From the NCBI RefSeq assembly GCF_019218885.1, contig NZ_JAHUWT010000002.1:62001-126000 (forward strand): DNA of 64,000 bases, written 5' to 3'. The translations under genes and the position numbers were made by a program. Source of the DNA: Bordetella sp. BOR01. Lineage in GTDB: Bacteria; Pseudomonadota; Gammaproteobacteria; Burkholderiales; Burkholderiaceae_B. The notes under the pieces were generated by a model that had not been told where the DNA came from, did no database searches, and saw only the letters and a list, made by a program, of their open reading frames with translations. This document shows, piece after piece, positions 17,988 through 26,300 of this stretch (position 1 is the first letter of the stretch; every line of letters begins with the position of its first letter).

Positions 17988-18865
17988 CCGCTTCCAGCTT
18001 GTCTCTGCCGCGCCTGACCCAGGCTCGCGCTCCGCTTACGCGCGAAGTCACGGTCGTCAACGAGCACGGCACGGCCGAGACCGTGTCGATTCCGGCCGAG
18101 CGGCCGCTGACTATCTACGTCGACCGGCGCGAGCTGGTCACCCTGATGACGCTGGGGGCCATGCCGGAATTGCTGGTGCTGGGCTACCTGCGCAATCAGC
18201 GCCTGATCCGCGACGTGGGCGATGTGCAGTCGATCATGGTCGACTGGGAAGTCAACGCGGCCTCGGTCGTTACCCGCGACGGTATTGACGATATCGAAGC
18301 GCGCACGGCCCAGCGCGTGGTAACCACCGGATGCGGGCAGGGCAGCGTGTTCGGCGGCCTGATGGAAGAACTGGACCATATCCGCCTGGCGCCGCAGGCC
18401 CGCGTGACGCAGGCCCAGTTGTACGGCCTGCTCAATGCCATCCGGGTACAGGAAACCACCTACAAATCGGCGGGCTCGGTGCATGGTTGCGCGCTGTTCC
18501 GCGGTGAAACCATGCTGATGTTCGTGGAAGACGTCGGTCGCCACAACGCCATCGACACGCTGGCAGGCTGGATGTGGCTGCAGCCCCCGGCCGAACAGGG
18601 CGGTGCCGACAAGATCTTCTACACCACCGGCCGGCTGACCAGCGAAATGATCATGAAGTCGGCCCAGATGGGTGTGCCCATCGTCGTGTCGCGCAGCGGC
18701 ATGACCCAGATGGGCTACGAGATCGCCCGCGGCCTGGGGCTATGCGCCATCGGCCGCGCCGTGAACCGGCATTTTGTCTGCTATACGGCGCCCGAGCGGC
18801 TGGCCCTGCAGCCCGAACTGGCCGTGCGCCCGCCGGCCGACGCGGCCCGTGGCGTTTCGTCCTAG
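17984..18865 (+). CDS. fdhD: Formate dehydrogenase accessory sulfurtransferase
   Basis: A 293-residue FdhD protein, which moves sulfur from IscS to the Mo/W-bis-MGD cofactor before its insertion into formate dehydrogenase. Conserved stretches include RPLTIYVDRRELVTLMT, VTTGCGQGSVFGG, SAGSVHGCALF, EDVGRHNAIDTLAGW and TGRLTSEMIMKSAQMG. The start is GTG at 17984, overlapping the previous stop. The sulfur-carrying loop has one cysteine (C117, CGQG) where E. coli has two (CGVCG). Its stop overlaps that of the convergent regulator gene by 4 bases. Confidence 0.95.
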   Translation: MTASSLSLPRLTQARAPLTREVTVVNEHGTAETVSIPAERPLTIYVDRRELVTLMTLGAMPELLVLGYLRNQRLIRDVGDVQSIMVDWEVNAASVVTRDGIDDIEARTAQRVVTTGCGQGSVFGGLMEELDHIRLAPQARVTQAQLYGLLNAIRVQETTYKSAGSVHGCALFRGETMLMFVEDVGRHNAIDTLAGWMWLQPPAEQGGADKIFYTTGRLTSEMIMKSAQMGVPIVVSRSGMTQMGYEIARGLGLCAIGRAVNRHFVCYTAPERLALQPELAVRPPADAARGVSS

Positions 18866-19965
18866 CCGCGCGCCTTCCTGGCGGGAAAGCTCCACCACGG
18901 CAACACCCGCCGCATCGACAGCACCTGGCCGCTTTGCGCCGGCGCGTAGCCGGGCATGCGCGACAGCGCTGCCTGCCACGGCGAACTGCGCAAGATGGCC
19001 AGCAGCGCCTGGGTCGAGGGCAGGTCCAGCGTCGATTTCAGGCACACCAGAAAATAGTTTTCGTGCACCAGGGGAACGAAGTCCAGGTGGTGGTCGTGGG
19101 CCGCCGGTTCGATGCCCAGCCCGGCATCGGCGCTGCCGGCCGCAACGGCATGGGCCACGGCGGCGTGCGATGGTTCGGTGCGCGCATAGCCGGCAATCGC
19201 CGAAGCCGGCAGCCCCGCCTGTTCCAGCAGTTCGTCGAACAGCACGCGCGTGCCCGTGCCCAGCGCACGGTTCACGTAGCGCACGCCGGGCCGGCGCAGG
19301 TCTTGCAGCGTGGCCAGGGCCAGCGGGTTGCCGCGCGCCACGATCAGGCCCTGGCTGCGTTGCGCAAAGCCGATGATCTTGTGCAGCCCGGGCTTGAGCA
19401 GCGGCTTGTAGATGCGCTCGGTCAGCGAGCCGGGCACCGGGTCCTGGCGGGTATGGAAGCCGGCAATCACGCAGCGCCCTTCGTTCAACCCGCGGATCGC
19501 ATCCACGCTGCCGGTGTAGCGGATATCCAGGTACAGCTTGGCGCTGGCCACCGCGTGTTCGCGCAGCGCGCCCAGCGCGTCGTCATGGCTGGCGTACAGC
19601 GGCACGACATGCGCGGCGTCGTCGAACGCCATGGCGAAGGCGCGTTCAAGGTCGGCGCGCAGGGCGTTGATCTGCGGCGCCAGCCGGGCCTGGGCCTGGC
19701 GTTCGGCCCACAGCAGCTTTTCACCGAACTCGTTCAATCGCGCCGGCTGGCCCTTGTCCCAGACGATCAAGGTGCGGCCCAGGGTTTGTTCCCACCGTTT
19801 CAGTTCGCCCCAGACATGCCGGTACGACAGGCCCAGCGCCTTGGCGGCGGCCGAGATCGATCCATGCTGCCGTACGGCGAACAGCAGGTCCATCAGCGCA
19901 TTGCCGATGTTGGCGGGGGCGGTTTCAGCGCCGCCCAACTGATAGGTAAGGTCGATACGATGCAC
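18862..19965 (-). CDS. ModE/LysR-type winged-helix regulator with periplasmic-binding-like sensor domain
   Basis: The 367-residue protein has an N-terminal winged helix of the ModE/LysR kind (SISAAAKALGLSYRHVWGEL, residues 35-55) followed by a PBP-like substrate-sensing domain (residues about 110-330, with YASHDDALGALREH and VNRALGTGTRVLFDELL). This layout is typical of oxyanion-responsive regulators beside tup or mod genes. It is divergent from tupBCA across 121 bases that hold an 18-bp inverted repeat, so it probably senses tungstate/molybdate and controls the importer. The ligand is inferred from context. Confidence 0.88.
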   Translation of the reverse strand: MHRIDLTYQLGGAETAPANIGNALMDLLFAVRQHGSISAAAKALGLSYRHVWGELKRWEQTLGRTLIVWDKGQPARLNEFGEKLLWAERQAQARLAPQINALRADLERAFAMAFDDAAHVVPLYASHDDALGALREHAVASAKLYLDIRYTGSVDAIRGLNEGRCVIAGFHTRQDPVPGSLTERIYKPLLKPGLHKIIGFAQRSQGLIVARGNPLALATLQDLRRPGVRYVNRALGTGTRVLFDELLEQAGLPASAIAGYARTEPSHAAVAHAVAAGSADAGLGIEPAAHDHHLDFVPLVHENYFLVCLKSTLDLPSTQALLAILRSSPWQAALSRMPGYAPAQSGQVLSMRRVLPWWSFPARKARG

Positions 19966-20014
19966 GTTCGCGAGTATGCACCAAATGCCGGCGCCAGGGC
20001 CGTCGGGGCCGCCC

Positions 20015-20032
20015 TATGAAATCTATTTCATA
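20015..20032. promoter_or_regulatory. 18-bp inverted repeat, candidate operator of the tup regulator
   Basis: TATGAAAT-CT-ATTTCATA is a perfect inverted repeat with 8-bp arms and a 2-base centre, lying 50 bases from the regulator start and 55 bases from the tupB start. Its position between divergent genes and its length suit a dimeric winged-helix repressor. Confidence 0.65.
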
Positions 20033-20086
20033 TGGTTCCGATGATACTGCTGGGCTACCCTCAGTGCAGTCTCGCGTGGGCCAATA

Positions 20087-20830
20087 ATGAATACTCTGTC
20101 CGAAAGCGTGATGACTGCACTGCGGTTGATCGTCGCGGCCGATCCGGTGCTGTTGTCCATCGTGCTGCGTTCGCTGGCTGTCAGTGCCTGTGCCTGCCTG
20201 CTGGCCTGTAGCCTGGGCATGGTCGCCGGCTCATGGCTGGCGGTGGCGCGTTTCCGCGGGCGCGGCATCGTGCTGACCCTGCTGAATACCTCGTTGGCCT
20301 TGCCGTCCGTGGTGGTAGGCCTGGCCGTGTACCTGCTGTTGTCGCATTCCGGCCCGCTGGGCTTCCTGGGCTGGCTGTTTTCGTTCCAGGCCATGGTGCT
20401 GGCGCAAGCGGTGCTGGTCACCCCGGTCGTCACGGCGCTGGTGCGCCAGACCGTCGAAGACGCCGAGCGTCACCATGGCGAGCAATTGCGCTCCTTGCGC
20501 GCCCGTACGCTGGTGCGCAGCCTGCTGCTGGTCTGGGACGAGCGCTTCACCTTGCTGACCATCGTCATCACCGCATTCGGCCGGGCCATTTCCGAGGTTG
20601 GGGCGGTGATGGTGGTGGGCGGCAATATCGAAGGCTTTACGCGGGTCATGACCACCGCCATCGCCCTGGAAACCAGCAAGGGCGATCTGCCCTTGGCATT
20701 GGCGCTGGGCCTGCTGCTGTTGTTGGTGGTGCTGCTGCTGAACATACTGGCCGCCATCGTACGGCGCTGGCGCGAGCGCCGCGACGCCGGGGTGCCGGGG
20801 CTGTTCGGCCATGCCGGAGCCCTGCCATGA
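20087..20830 (+). CDS. tupB: Tungstate ABC transporter permease
   Basis: A 247-residue inner-membrane permease with about six hydrophobic segments. The BPD-transport motif region EAFGRAISEVGAVMVVGGNI (here FGRAISEVGAVMVVGGNIEG) is the TupB/ModB-type EAA loop, and TSLALPSVVVGLAVY is the conserved preceding helix. It is a Tup rather than Mod permease judging by the partner receptor, which has the tungstate motif. The ATP-binding gene starts inside its stop codon (4-base overlap), so tupB, tupC and tupA form one coupled operon. Confidence 0.9.
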   Translation: MNTLSESVMTALRLIVAADPVLLSIVLRSLAVSACACLLACSLGMVAGSWLAVARFRGRGIVLTLLNTSLALPSVVVGLAVYLLLSHSGPLGFLGWLFSFQAMVLAQAVLVTPVVTALVRQTVEDAERHHGEQLRSLRARTLVRSLLLVWDERFTLLTIVITAFGRAISEVGAVMVVGGNIEGFTRVMTTAIALETSKGDLPLALALGLLLLLVVLLLNILAAIVRRWRERRDAGVPGLFGHAGALP

Positions 20831-21603
20831 AGCTGGCTGCCTGCGAGACCGGGTCGATCATGGCGGGCGCTACCGAGCGTCGAGCGGCGGGCGACGCGCC
20901 CGGGCCGTTGTTCGATTTGCGCGACGTCGATGTCGATTACGGCGCCGTGCGGGCGCTGCGCGGTGTGTCGCTGACCATACAGGCGGGCGAATGCGTGGCG
21001 CTGGTGGGCGCCAATGGCAGCGGCAAAAGCACGCTGCTGCGGTTGTTGCATTGCCTGGTGCAGCCGACGCGGGGCCAGGCCCACTGTGCGGCGCGCCGGC
21101 GCCAGGCGATGCTGTTCCAGCATCCGTACATGCTGCGGACCTCGGCGCTGAACAATGTGGCATTGGGGCTGTGGCTGCGCGGCGTGCGCTGGCGCCAGGC
21201 CCGCACCCAGGCGCAGCAGGCGCTGCTGGACGCCGGCATGGCGGACCTGGCCGCGCGCAATGCCAAGACCTTGTCCGGCGGCCAGCAACAGCGGCTGGCC
21301 ATGGTTCGTGCCTGGGCGCTGGCCCCCGAGGTGTTGCTGCTGGACGAACCCACCGCCAGCCTGGATCCGCACGCCAAGCGCGAGGTCGAGCAGATGATGC
21401 AAGGCTTCGTGCAAGCCGGCGCCGGCCGGGCTCCCGCCATGGTGTTCAGCAGCCATAACCTGGGGCAGGTCAAGCGGCTGGCACGGCGCGTGGTCTACCT
21501 GGAACGCGGCTGTGTCGTGGCCGACCTGCCGGTCGACGATTTTTTCTACGGTCCGCTGCCCGAAGCGGCCAGCCTGTTCGTCAAAGGAGAACGCATACTA
21601 TGA
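20827..21603 (+). CDS. tupC: Tungstate ABC transporter ATP-binding protein
   Basis: A 258-residue ABC ATPase. Walker A is VGANGSGKSTLLRLLH, the signature is LSGGQQQRLAMVRAWAL and Walker B is VLLLDEPTASLDP. I start at the ATG at 20827 (MKLAACETGS), which overlaps the tupB stop; a second ATG twelve codons on is also possible. There is no C-terminal MOP domain of the kind found in ModC, consistent with a TupC-type protein. The receptor gene overlaps its stop by 4 bases. Confidence 0.92.
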   Translation: MKLAACETGSIMAGATERRAAGDAPGPLFDLRDVDVDYGAVRALRGVSLTIQAGECVALVGANGSGKSTLLRLLHCLVQPTRGQAHCAARRRQAMLFQHPYMLRTSALNNVALGLWLRGVRWRQARTQAQQALLDAGMADLAARNAKTLSGGQQQRLAMVRAWALAPEVLLLDEPTASLDPHAKREVEQMMQGFVQAGAGRAPAMVFSSHNLGQVKRLARRVVYLERGCVVADLPVDDFFYGPLPEAASLFVKGERIL

Positions 21604-22418
21604 ACCTATCCATGCTATTGCGCCGCAGCGCCGCACCGGCATTGCTGATGGCCGCGACCCTGGCCGTGCCGGTGGCGGGCGCCGAAACCATCGTCATGGC
21701 CTCGACCACGTCCACCGAGCAGTCGGGCTTGTTCTCGCACCTGCTGCCCGCTTTCAAGCAGGCCAGCGGCATCGACATCAAAGTGGTGGCACAGGGTACC
21801 GGCCAGGCACTGGACATGGCCCGCCGCGGCGATGCCGACGTGCTGTTCGTGCACGACCAGGTGGCCGAAGAAAAATTCGTGGCCGAGGGCTATGCCACCA
21901 AGCGCTATCCCGTCATGTACAACGACTTCGTGCTGATCGGTCCGGCTTCCGATCCGGCCGGCGTGAAGGGGCAGGACATCGTGCAGGCATTGGCCGAGCT
22001 GGCAAAAGCCGATGCGCCCTTTGTGTCGCGCGGCGATAAAAGCGGCACGCACGCGGCCGAACTGCGATTCTGGAAGGCCGCCGGTGTCGATGACCAGGGC
22101 AAGGGCTATAAAGCCTGTGGCTGCGGCATGGGGCCGGCTCTGAACATGGCGTCGTCGATGAATGCCTATGTGCTGTCCGATCGCGGCACGTGGCTCAGCT
22201 TCAAGAATCCCGGCGACCTGAAAGTGCTGGTGGAAGGCGACAAGCGCCTGTTCAACCAATACGGTGTCATGGTGGTGAACCCGGCCAAGTATCCGCACGT
22301 GAAGGCCAAGCAGGCGCAGCAGTTCGTGGACTGGGTTACTGCGAAGGCCGGCCAGGACGCCATTGCCGCCTACAAGGTCAATGGCCAGCAACTGTTCTTT
22401 CCGAACGCCGGCCAGTAG
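21600..22418 (+). CDS. tupA: Tungstate ABC transporter periplasmic receptor
   Basis: The 272-residue receptor has a Sec signal peptide (cleavage near VAGA-ET, residues 26-29). Its mature N-terminus carries MASTTSTEQSGLF, the TTxxxSGL oxyanion-binding motif that separates TupA from ModA receptors. Other family landmarks are GTGQALDMARRGDADVLFVH and SRGDKSGTHAAEL. TupA proteins bind tungstate with very high affinity. It closes the tupBCA operon next to the formate dehydrogenase genes, and the natural inference is that the imported metal serves that enzyme. Confidence 0.93.
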   Translation: MNLSMLLRRSAAPALLMAATLAVPVAGAETIVMASTTSTEQSGLFSHLLPAFKQASGIDIKVVAQGTGQALDMARRGDADVLFVHDQVAEEKFVAEGYATKRYPVMYNDFVLIGPASDPAGVKGQDIVQALAELAKADAPFVSRGDKSGTHAAELRFWKAAGVDDQGKGYKACGCGMGPALNMASSMNAYVLSDRGTWLSFKNPGDLKVLVEGDKRLFNQYGVMVVNPAKYPHVKAKQAQQFVDWVTAKAGQDAIAAYKVNGQQLFFPNAGQ

Positions 22419-22433
22419 GCGGCGCGGGTGGCG

Positions 22434-22454
22434 GGGCGGGCGTCGTGCCCGCCC
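22434..22454. terminator. GC-rich hairpin between convergent tupA and CopD-like genes
   Basis: GGGCGGGC-gtcgt-GCCCGCCC forms a perfect 8-bp stem, placed between two convergent genes. It has no T-tract, so it may act as a factor-assisted or bidirectional stop. Confidence 0.4.
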
Positions 22455-22455
22455 G

Positions 22456-22896
22456 CTACCAATGCAGATAGAACATGGCCTTGGCCAGCAGCAAGATCAG
22501 CACCACGTGGCCGAACACGCTGATGTGGATGCGGCGTGAGTTGCGCGCGTTCAGCCGGCCCCGGCGCTGCAAGGCCATGGCCGTCAGAAAGTGGCCGAAC
22601 ACGCTGGCCGCCAGCACGATCTTCAGCCCCAGCAGCAGCCCGAAACCGCTGGCCAGCGGCTGCGCCAGCGCGGCGCGGTGCTGCCAGGCCAGGCCCAGGC
22701 CGGCGCCATACAGCACCAGCAAGATCCAGGGCACCACGCGGCGTGCCCGCGTGCCGATGGCGGATTCCATGATGCGCATGGCTTCGCGCGGCACGTGCCT
22801 GCGCACGCCCTCGAGCATGACGACCTCGAAGAATACGGTGCCGGCAAACGCTACCGCGGCGAACAGGTGCAGGGTCAGCAGGACGGGATAGGACAT
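22456..22896 (-). CDS. CopD-like integral membrane protein
   Basis: A 146-residue protein with four predicted membrane helices (for example VLLTLHLFAAVAFAGTVFFE, WILLVLYGAGLGLAW, GLLLGLKIVLAASVFGHFL and ISVFGHVVLILLLAKAMFY). The LHLFAAVAFAG start and conserved histidines resemble the small CopD/DUF2269-like family. I start at the ATG at 22896 (MSYPVLL); a longer TTG start at 22923 is possible. It lies alone and its function is unknown; copper or heme association is a family-level suggestion only. Confidence 0.7.
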   Translation of the reverse strand: MSYPVLLTLHLFAAVAFAGTVFFEVVMLEGVRRHVPREAMRIMESAIGTRARRVVPWILLVLYGAGLGLAWQHRAALAQPLASGFGLLLGLKIVLAASVFGHFLTAMALQRRGRLNARNSRRIHISVFGHVVLILLLAKAMFYLHW

Positions 22897-22989
22897 GGCG
22901 CGGGAGATGGGGTTGTATATCAATGCCGATCTTCACCTTGCGCGCCGGCCAGGCCCATGACGGGAATCAACTCGCGCGGAGCCGCCCGC

Positions 22990-23214
22990 TCAATCTTGGG
23001 GGCAGGGGTTGTTTGTCGGCGTTGCCACGCTGTCAATCCTGACGGCGGCAGGCGTTACTGGCTTGGCGCCCAGCGATGCCTCGGCAAGCTGTTTTCCTAC
23101 CTTCTTGACGGCACCCAGATATCTCAGGAGCTTGGGATCGTCCGTGAGTTCCGCGGCGCGCGAAACTGAAGTATTCAGATTTTCAAGAAGGTAGTTCACT
23201 TGTTGATTTGTCAT
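22990..23214 (-). CDS. Small hypothetical protein downstream of the autotransporter
   Basis: A 74-codon reading frame (MTNQQVNYLLENLNTSVSR...) with a predicted helical N-terminal half and a Pro/Val-rich tail ending NNPCPQD. A GGGAAG sequence lies about 7 bases before the ATG. It is on the same strand as the autotransporter but separated from it by a strong hairpin. I recognise no family. It is plausible because of its ribosome site and non-biased composition, but could be spurious. Confidence 0.4.
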   Translation of the reverse strand: MTNQQVNYLLENLNTSVSRAAELTDDPKLLRYLGAVKKVGKQLAEASLGAKPVTPAAVRIDSVATPTNNPCPQD

Positions 23215-23270
23215 GTCTCACTTCCCATGGATTAGAGAAGGTTGATGAATAGCCGGTTTGGTCGTGAATA

Positions 23271-23297
23271 CGCCCCCGGACTTTTGATCCGGGGGCG
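23271..23297 (-). terminator. Hairpin after the autotransporter gene
   Basis: CGCCCCCGGA-cttttga-TCCGGGGGCG is a perfect 10-bp stem with a 7-base loop, 41 bases beyond the autotransporter stop. The stem is very stable but no uridine tract follows in the minus direction, so termination may need help; it could also protect the 3' end. Confidence 0.6.
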
Positions 23298-23337
23298 TGT
23301 GCCCGGTCAAGGTTTGGCCAGGCTTGGGGCTGCTGTC

Positions 23338-26300
23338 TTAGAAGCCGACCTTCAGGAAGAGCGAGCCATTGTTGTCCGTCTGGCTGTCGCCAAACTGGCC
23401 GTTGTAGCTCAGGCCCATCGTGGTGTTCTTGCCCAACGAGACCCCAACGCCCAGGTTGACTGCTGCAGCATCCTTGGCGATGGGCGCGCCGGCCACGCTG
23501 AAGGAAGCGCCGTCGCCCGCGATGAAGGCCATCGAACGGCTGGGATCGATGTCGCCATTGGCATGGCGCCAGCCCAGGCCACCCTGCACGAAGGCTTGGG
23601 TGCCGCGCACCTCGAAAAAGGTCTTGCCGCGTACGCCCAGGGTGGTGGTGAAGGTGTTGTCGGTGCGTGAATCGCCATGCAGAGCGGCATCGCCACCCTT
23701 TTCGTTGAAGCTATCCGACTTCAGGTTCAGCCAGGCCAGGCCGAGGAACGGGCCCACCTGGGTGTTGGATCCGACATTGAAGCCATAGCCCAGCTCGGTG
23801 AAGATCTGGGCGCTCTTGGCGTTGTAGTCGGCCTTCAGGGTCTGGTTGCCACCCACGGTCACGTTGCGACGGGTGTCGATGTCGTGATGGGTGTAGGCCG
23901 CGCCCAACAGGAAGTCCACCTGGCCGTTGGAACGTTCCCAGCTCTTGCCGCCGTACAGGGCAGCGGTGTAGCTGTTGACGTCCGACTTCGAGGAAGCGCG
24001 ATCCCTTACCTTGGTCGTGCTATCCGTGTAGCCCAACGCAGCGCCCAGGCGCCAGCCCTGGCCGATCTCGGTATCACCACCGATGAAGAGGCCACCCGAG
24101 GTCGTCCTGGCCTTGGCGGAATTGCCGTCGCCATCCAGCGTGAACTCGCCGCCGGCAACTTGCGCCCACAGCGGGAACGTTTCTTGGGTGGTCAGGCCGC
24201 CCCGCAGGCGATTCGAAAGCGCCTCACGCACCTGGACGCCCGAGTACAGCAGGGCCGACTGGGTGCTGGCGTGGATTTCACCCGAGAGCTGGTTCAGCGA
24301 GTCTTCGACATTGCCAGAGGTAAGGGCTGCATCAGCCGCGGTGTTCGCGCCCGCAACCGAGACCACGCCGTCCAGCGTGTTGCTCTGGTTCGAGGACAGT
24401 GTCTCCTTCTTGGCAGCCACTTTGGCCGCGTCAACGGAGAGGCTTACCTTGACGTCCTGGGCATTCACCTTGACAGGATCCAGGCCCACCAGCGTGCTGT
24501 CGAAGCTGGAGTCCAGGCCGGCGCTGGCGAAGTCACCGACGACGTTGCCAGCCTGGGTCTGCAGGATGGCGTAGTCGCGGTTGATACGGAAGCCGCCATT
24601 GCCGTTTTCCTGGCCAACGGTCAGGGCCGTGCCGGTCAGGTCGACGTCTCCCGTTTGGGCGATCACCAGGTCGGATTGGCCTGCGGCGTTGACTTCAGCG
24701 AAGTAGGCCGTGCCCAGGTTCGAGATCGAACCGAAGGTCTGGGTGCCGACAGAATTGCCCGGGCTGAGCGTGCCGCCCGAGGCGTCAAGCGAGCCGGCGA
24801 CATTCAGGTTGCCACCCAGGGTGGAGCCACCCGCAACAACGACATTGCCACCGATCTGGATCGGCGCTGCAATCGAGCCACCGAGCATCGACGAACCATT
24901 GCTCAGGCTCACATCGCCACCGATGGCGCCGCCATTGGCCTGGCTGAAGGAGAACTTCGAGGCATCGCCGGACAGGTTGCCGCCGATGGCAGCAGAACCG
25001 GCGAATCCGACATTGGAACCATTGGCGGCCACACCGCCAGCAATCGACGTGTTCCCATTGAATTGGGCCTGGCTGCCGGTATCGACCGCGAAGTCGCCAC
25101 CAATGGTTGCGCCATCGAGGAAGGCGATGGTCGAATTCTGGCCACCCGTGACATTCCCGGCGATCGGGGCGCCGCCTTCGTTGATGATGGTGGCGCCATC
25201 GCCCGCGGTGATATCACTGAGGCCTTCCTGGCGACCCATCCAGCTTGCGCCATCTGCGACGATGAAGTTGGTTTTGCCACCGCCGGCACGGTTGCCCGTT
25301 TCGTCCAGCCCATCACGGTCAATCACGTCGCCGCGCGAGGTGGATCCCGAGCCCAGGGTCAGGTTGACCACGCCATCCATGCCGTCGTCGTTACGATTGA
25401 CTTGCAGCAGGGTGCCATTGTTCTGGGTCAGGTTGGAGCCTGCGCCCACGGTGATGGTTTGTTCCTGGCCAGCATTGTCCAGATTCGAGACGAGCGACGC
25501 CTTGGCCGCTTGAACGGTGGTCGATTCCAGCACAACCGTGCCGCTGTCATTGATGACGATGCCGTTGCCCTTTTCGGACACCAGGGTCGAGCCCTTCGCA
25601 TTCAAGGTGCTGCCATAGTTCACCTCGGCGGCGCGGGCGTTCTCGCCTTGAACAACGACGGTGGAGCCTTCCAGGTTGATATTGCCGTAGGTATTGTCCG
25701 TGCCGATCACAGAGCCGACCTTGACCCCCGCGCTGCTGGCGCCGCGGGTGATGATGGTGACATCCTTGGCATTGATGGTACCGCCGGTGGGGGACGAGGC
25801 GGTGATGTGGAAGTCGTACAGGGGCTCGTGGATGCCGCCCACGGCAATGAGGCCATTGGCCGTTTCACCGGGTTCATTGCCGTTGGGGCCGCCATTGACG
25901 ATGACCGTGCCGCCTTCGAGATTGACGGTGCCGCCGTTGTAGGCCCAGACGCCGTCGCCCGCATTGCCCGAGGTCGTGACATCGACGCCCTTGGCATTGA
26001 CGACCGAATTGTCGCCGCTTGCGTACAGGCCGTAAGCCATGAAGCCTTCGGTGGAAACCGAACCGCCTTCCAGGCCGATTTCAGCGCCGCCGGTCGCGTA
26101 AGCACCATAGGCGCGCTGGCCCTTCGTGGCGATCAGCAGGTCGGAGGTGCTGATCTTCGATCCATCGCCATCCGCAGCAAGGGCGTAGCCACGCGAGCCA
26201 TCGCCGTCCTGGGTGCCCTTGCCTTTTTCGTTGTTGGTAGAGATCGAGCCGCCCGTCAGGGTGATCGTGCCACCGTCTTCGGCGCGCGCGCCGTAACCGT

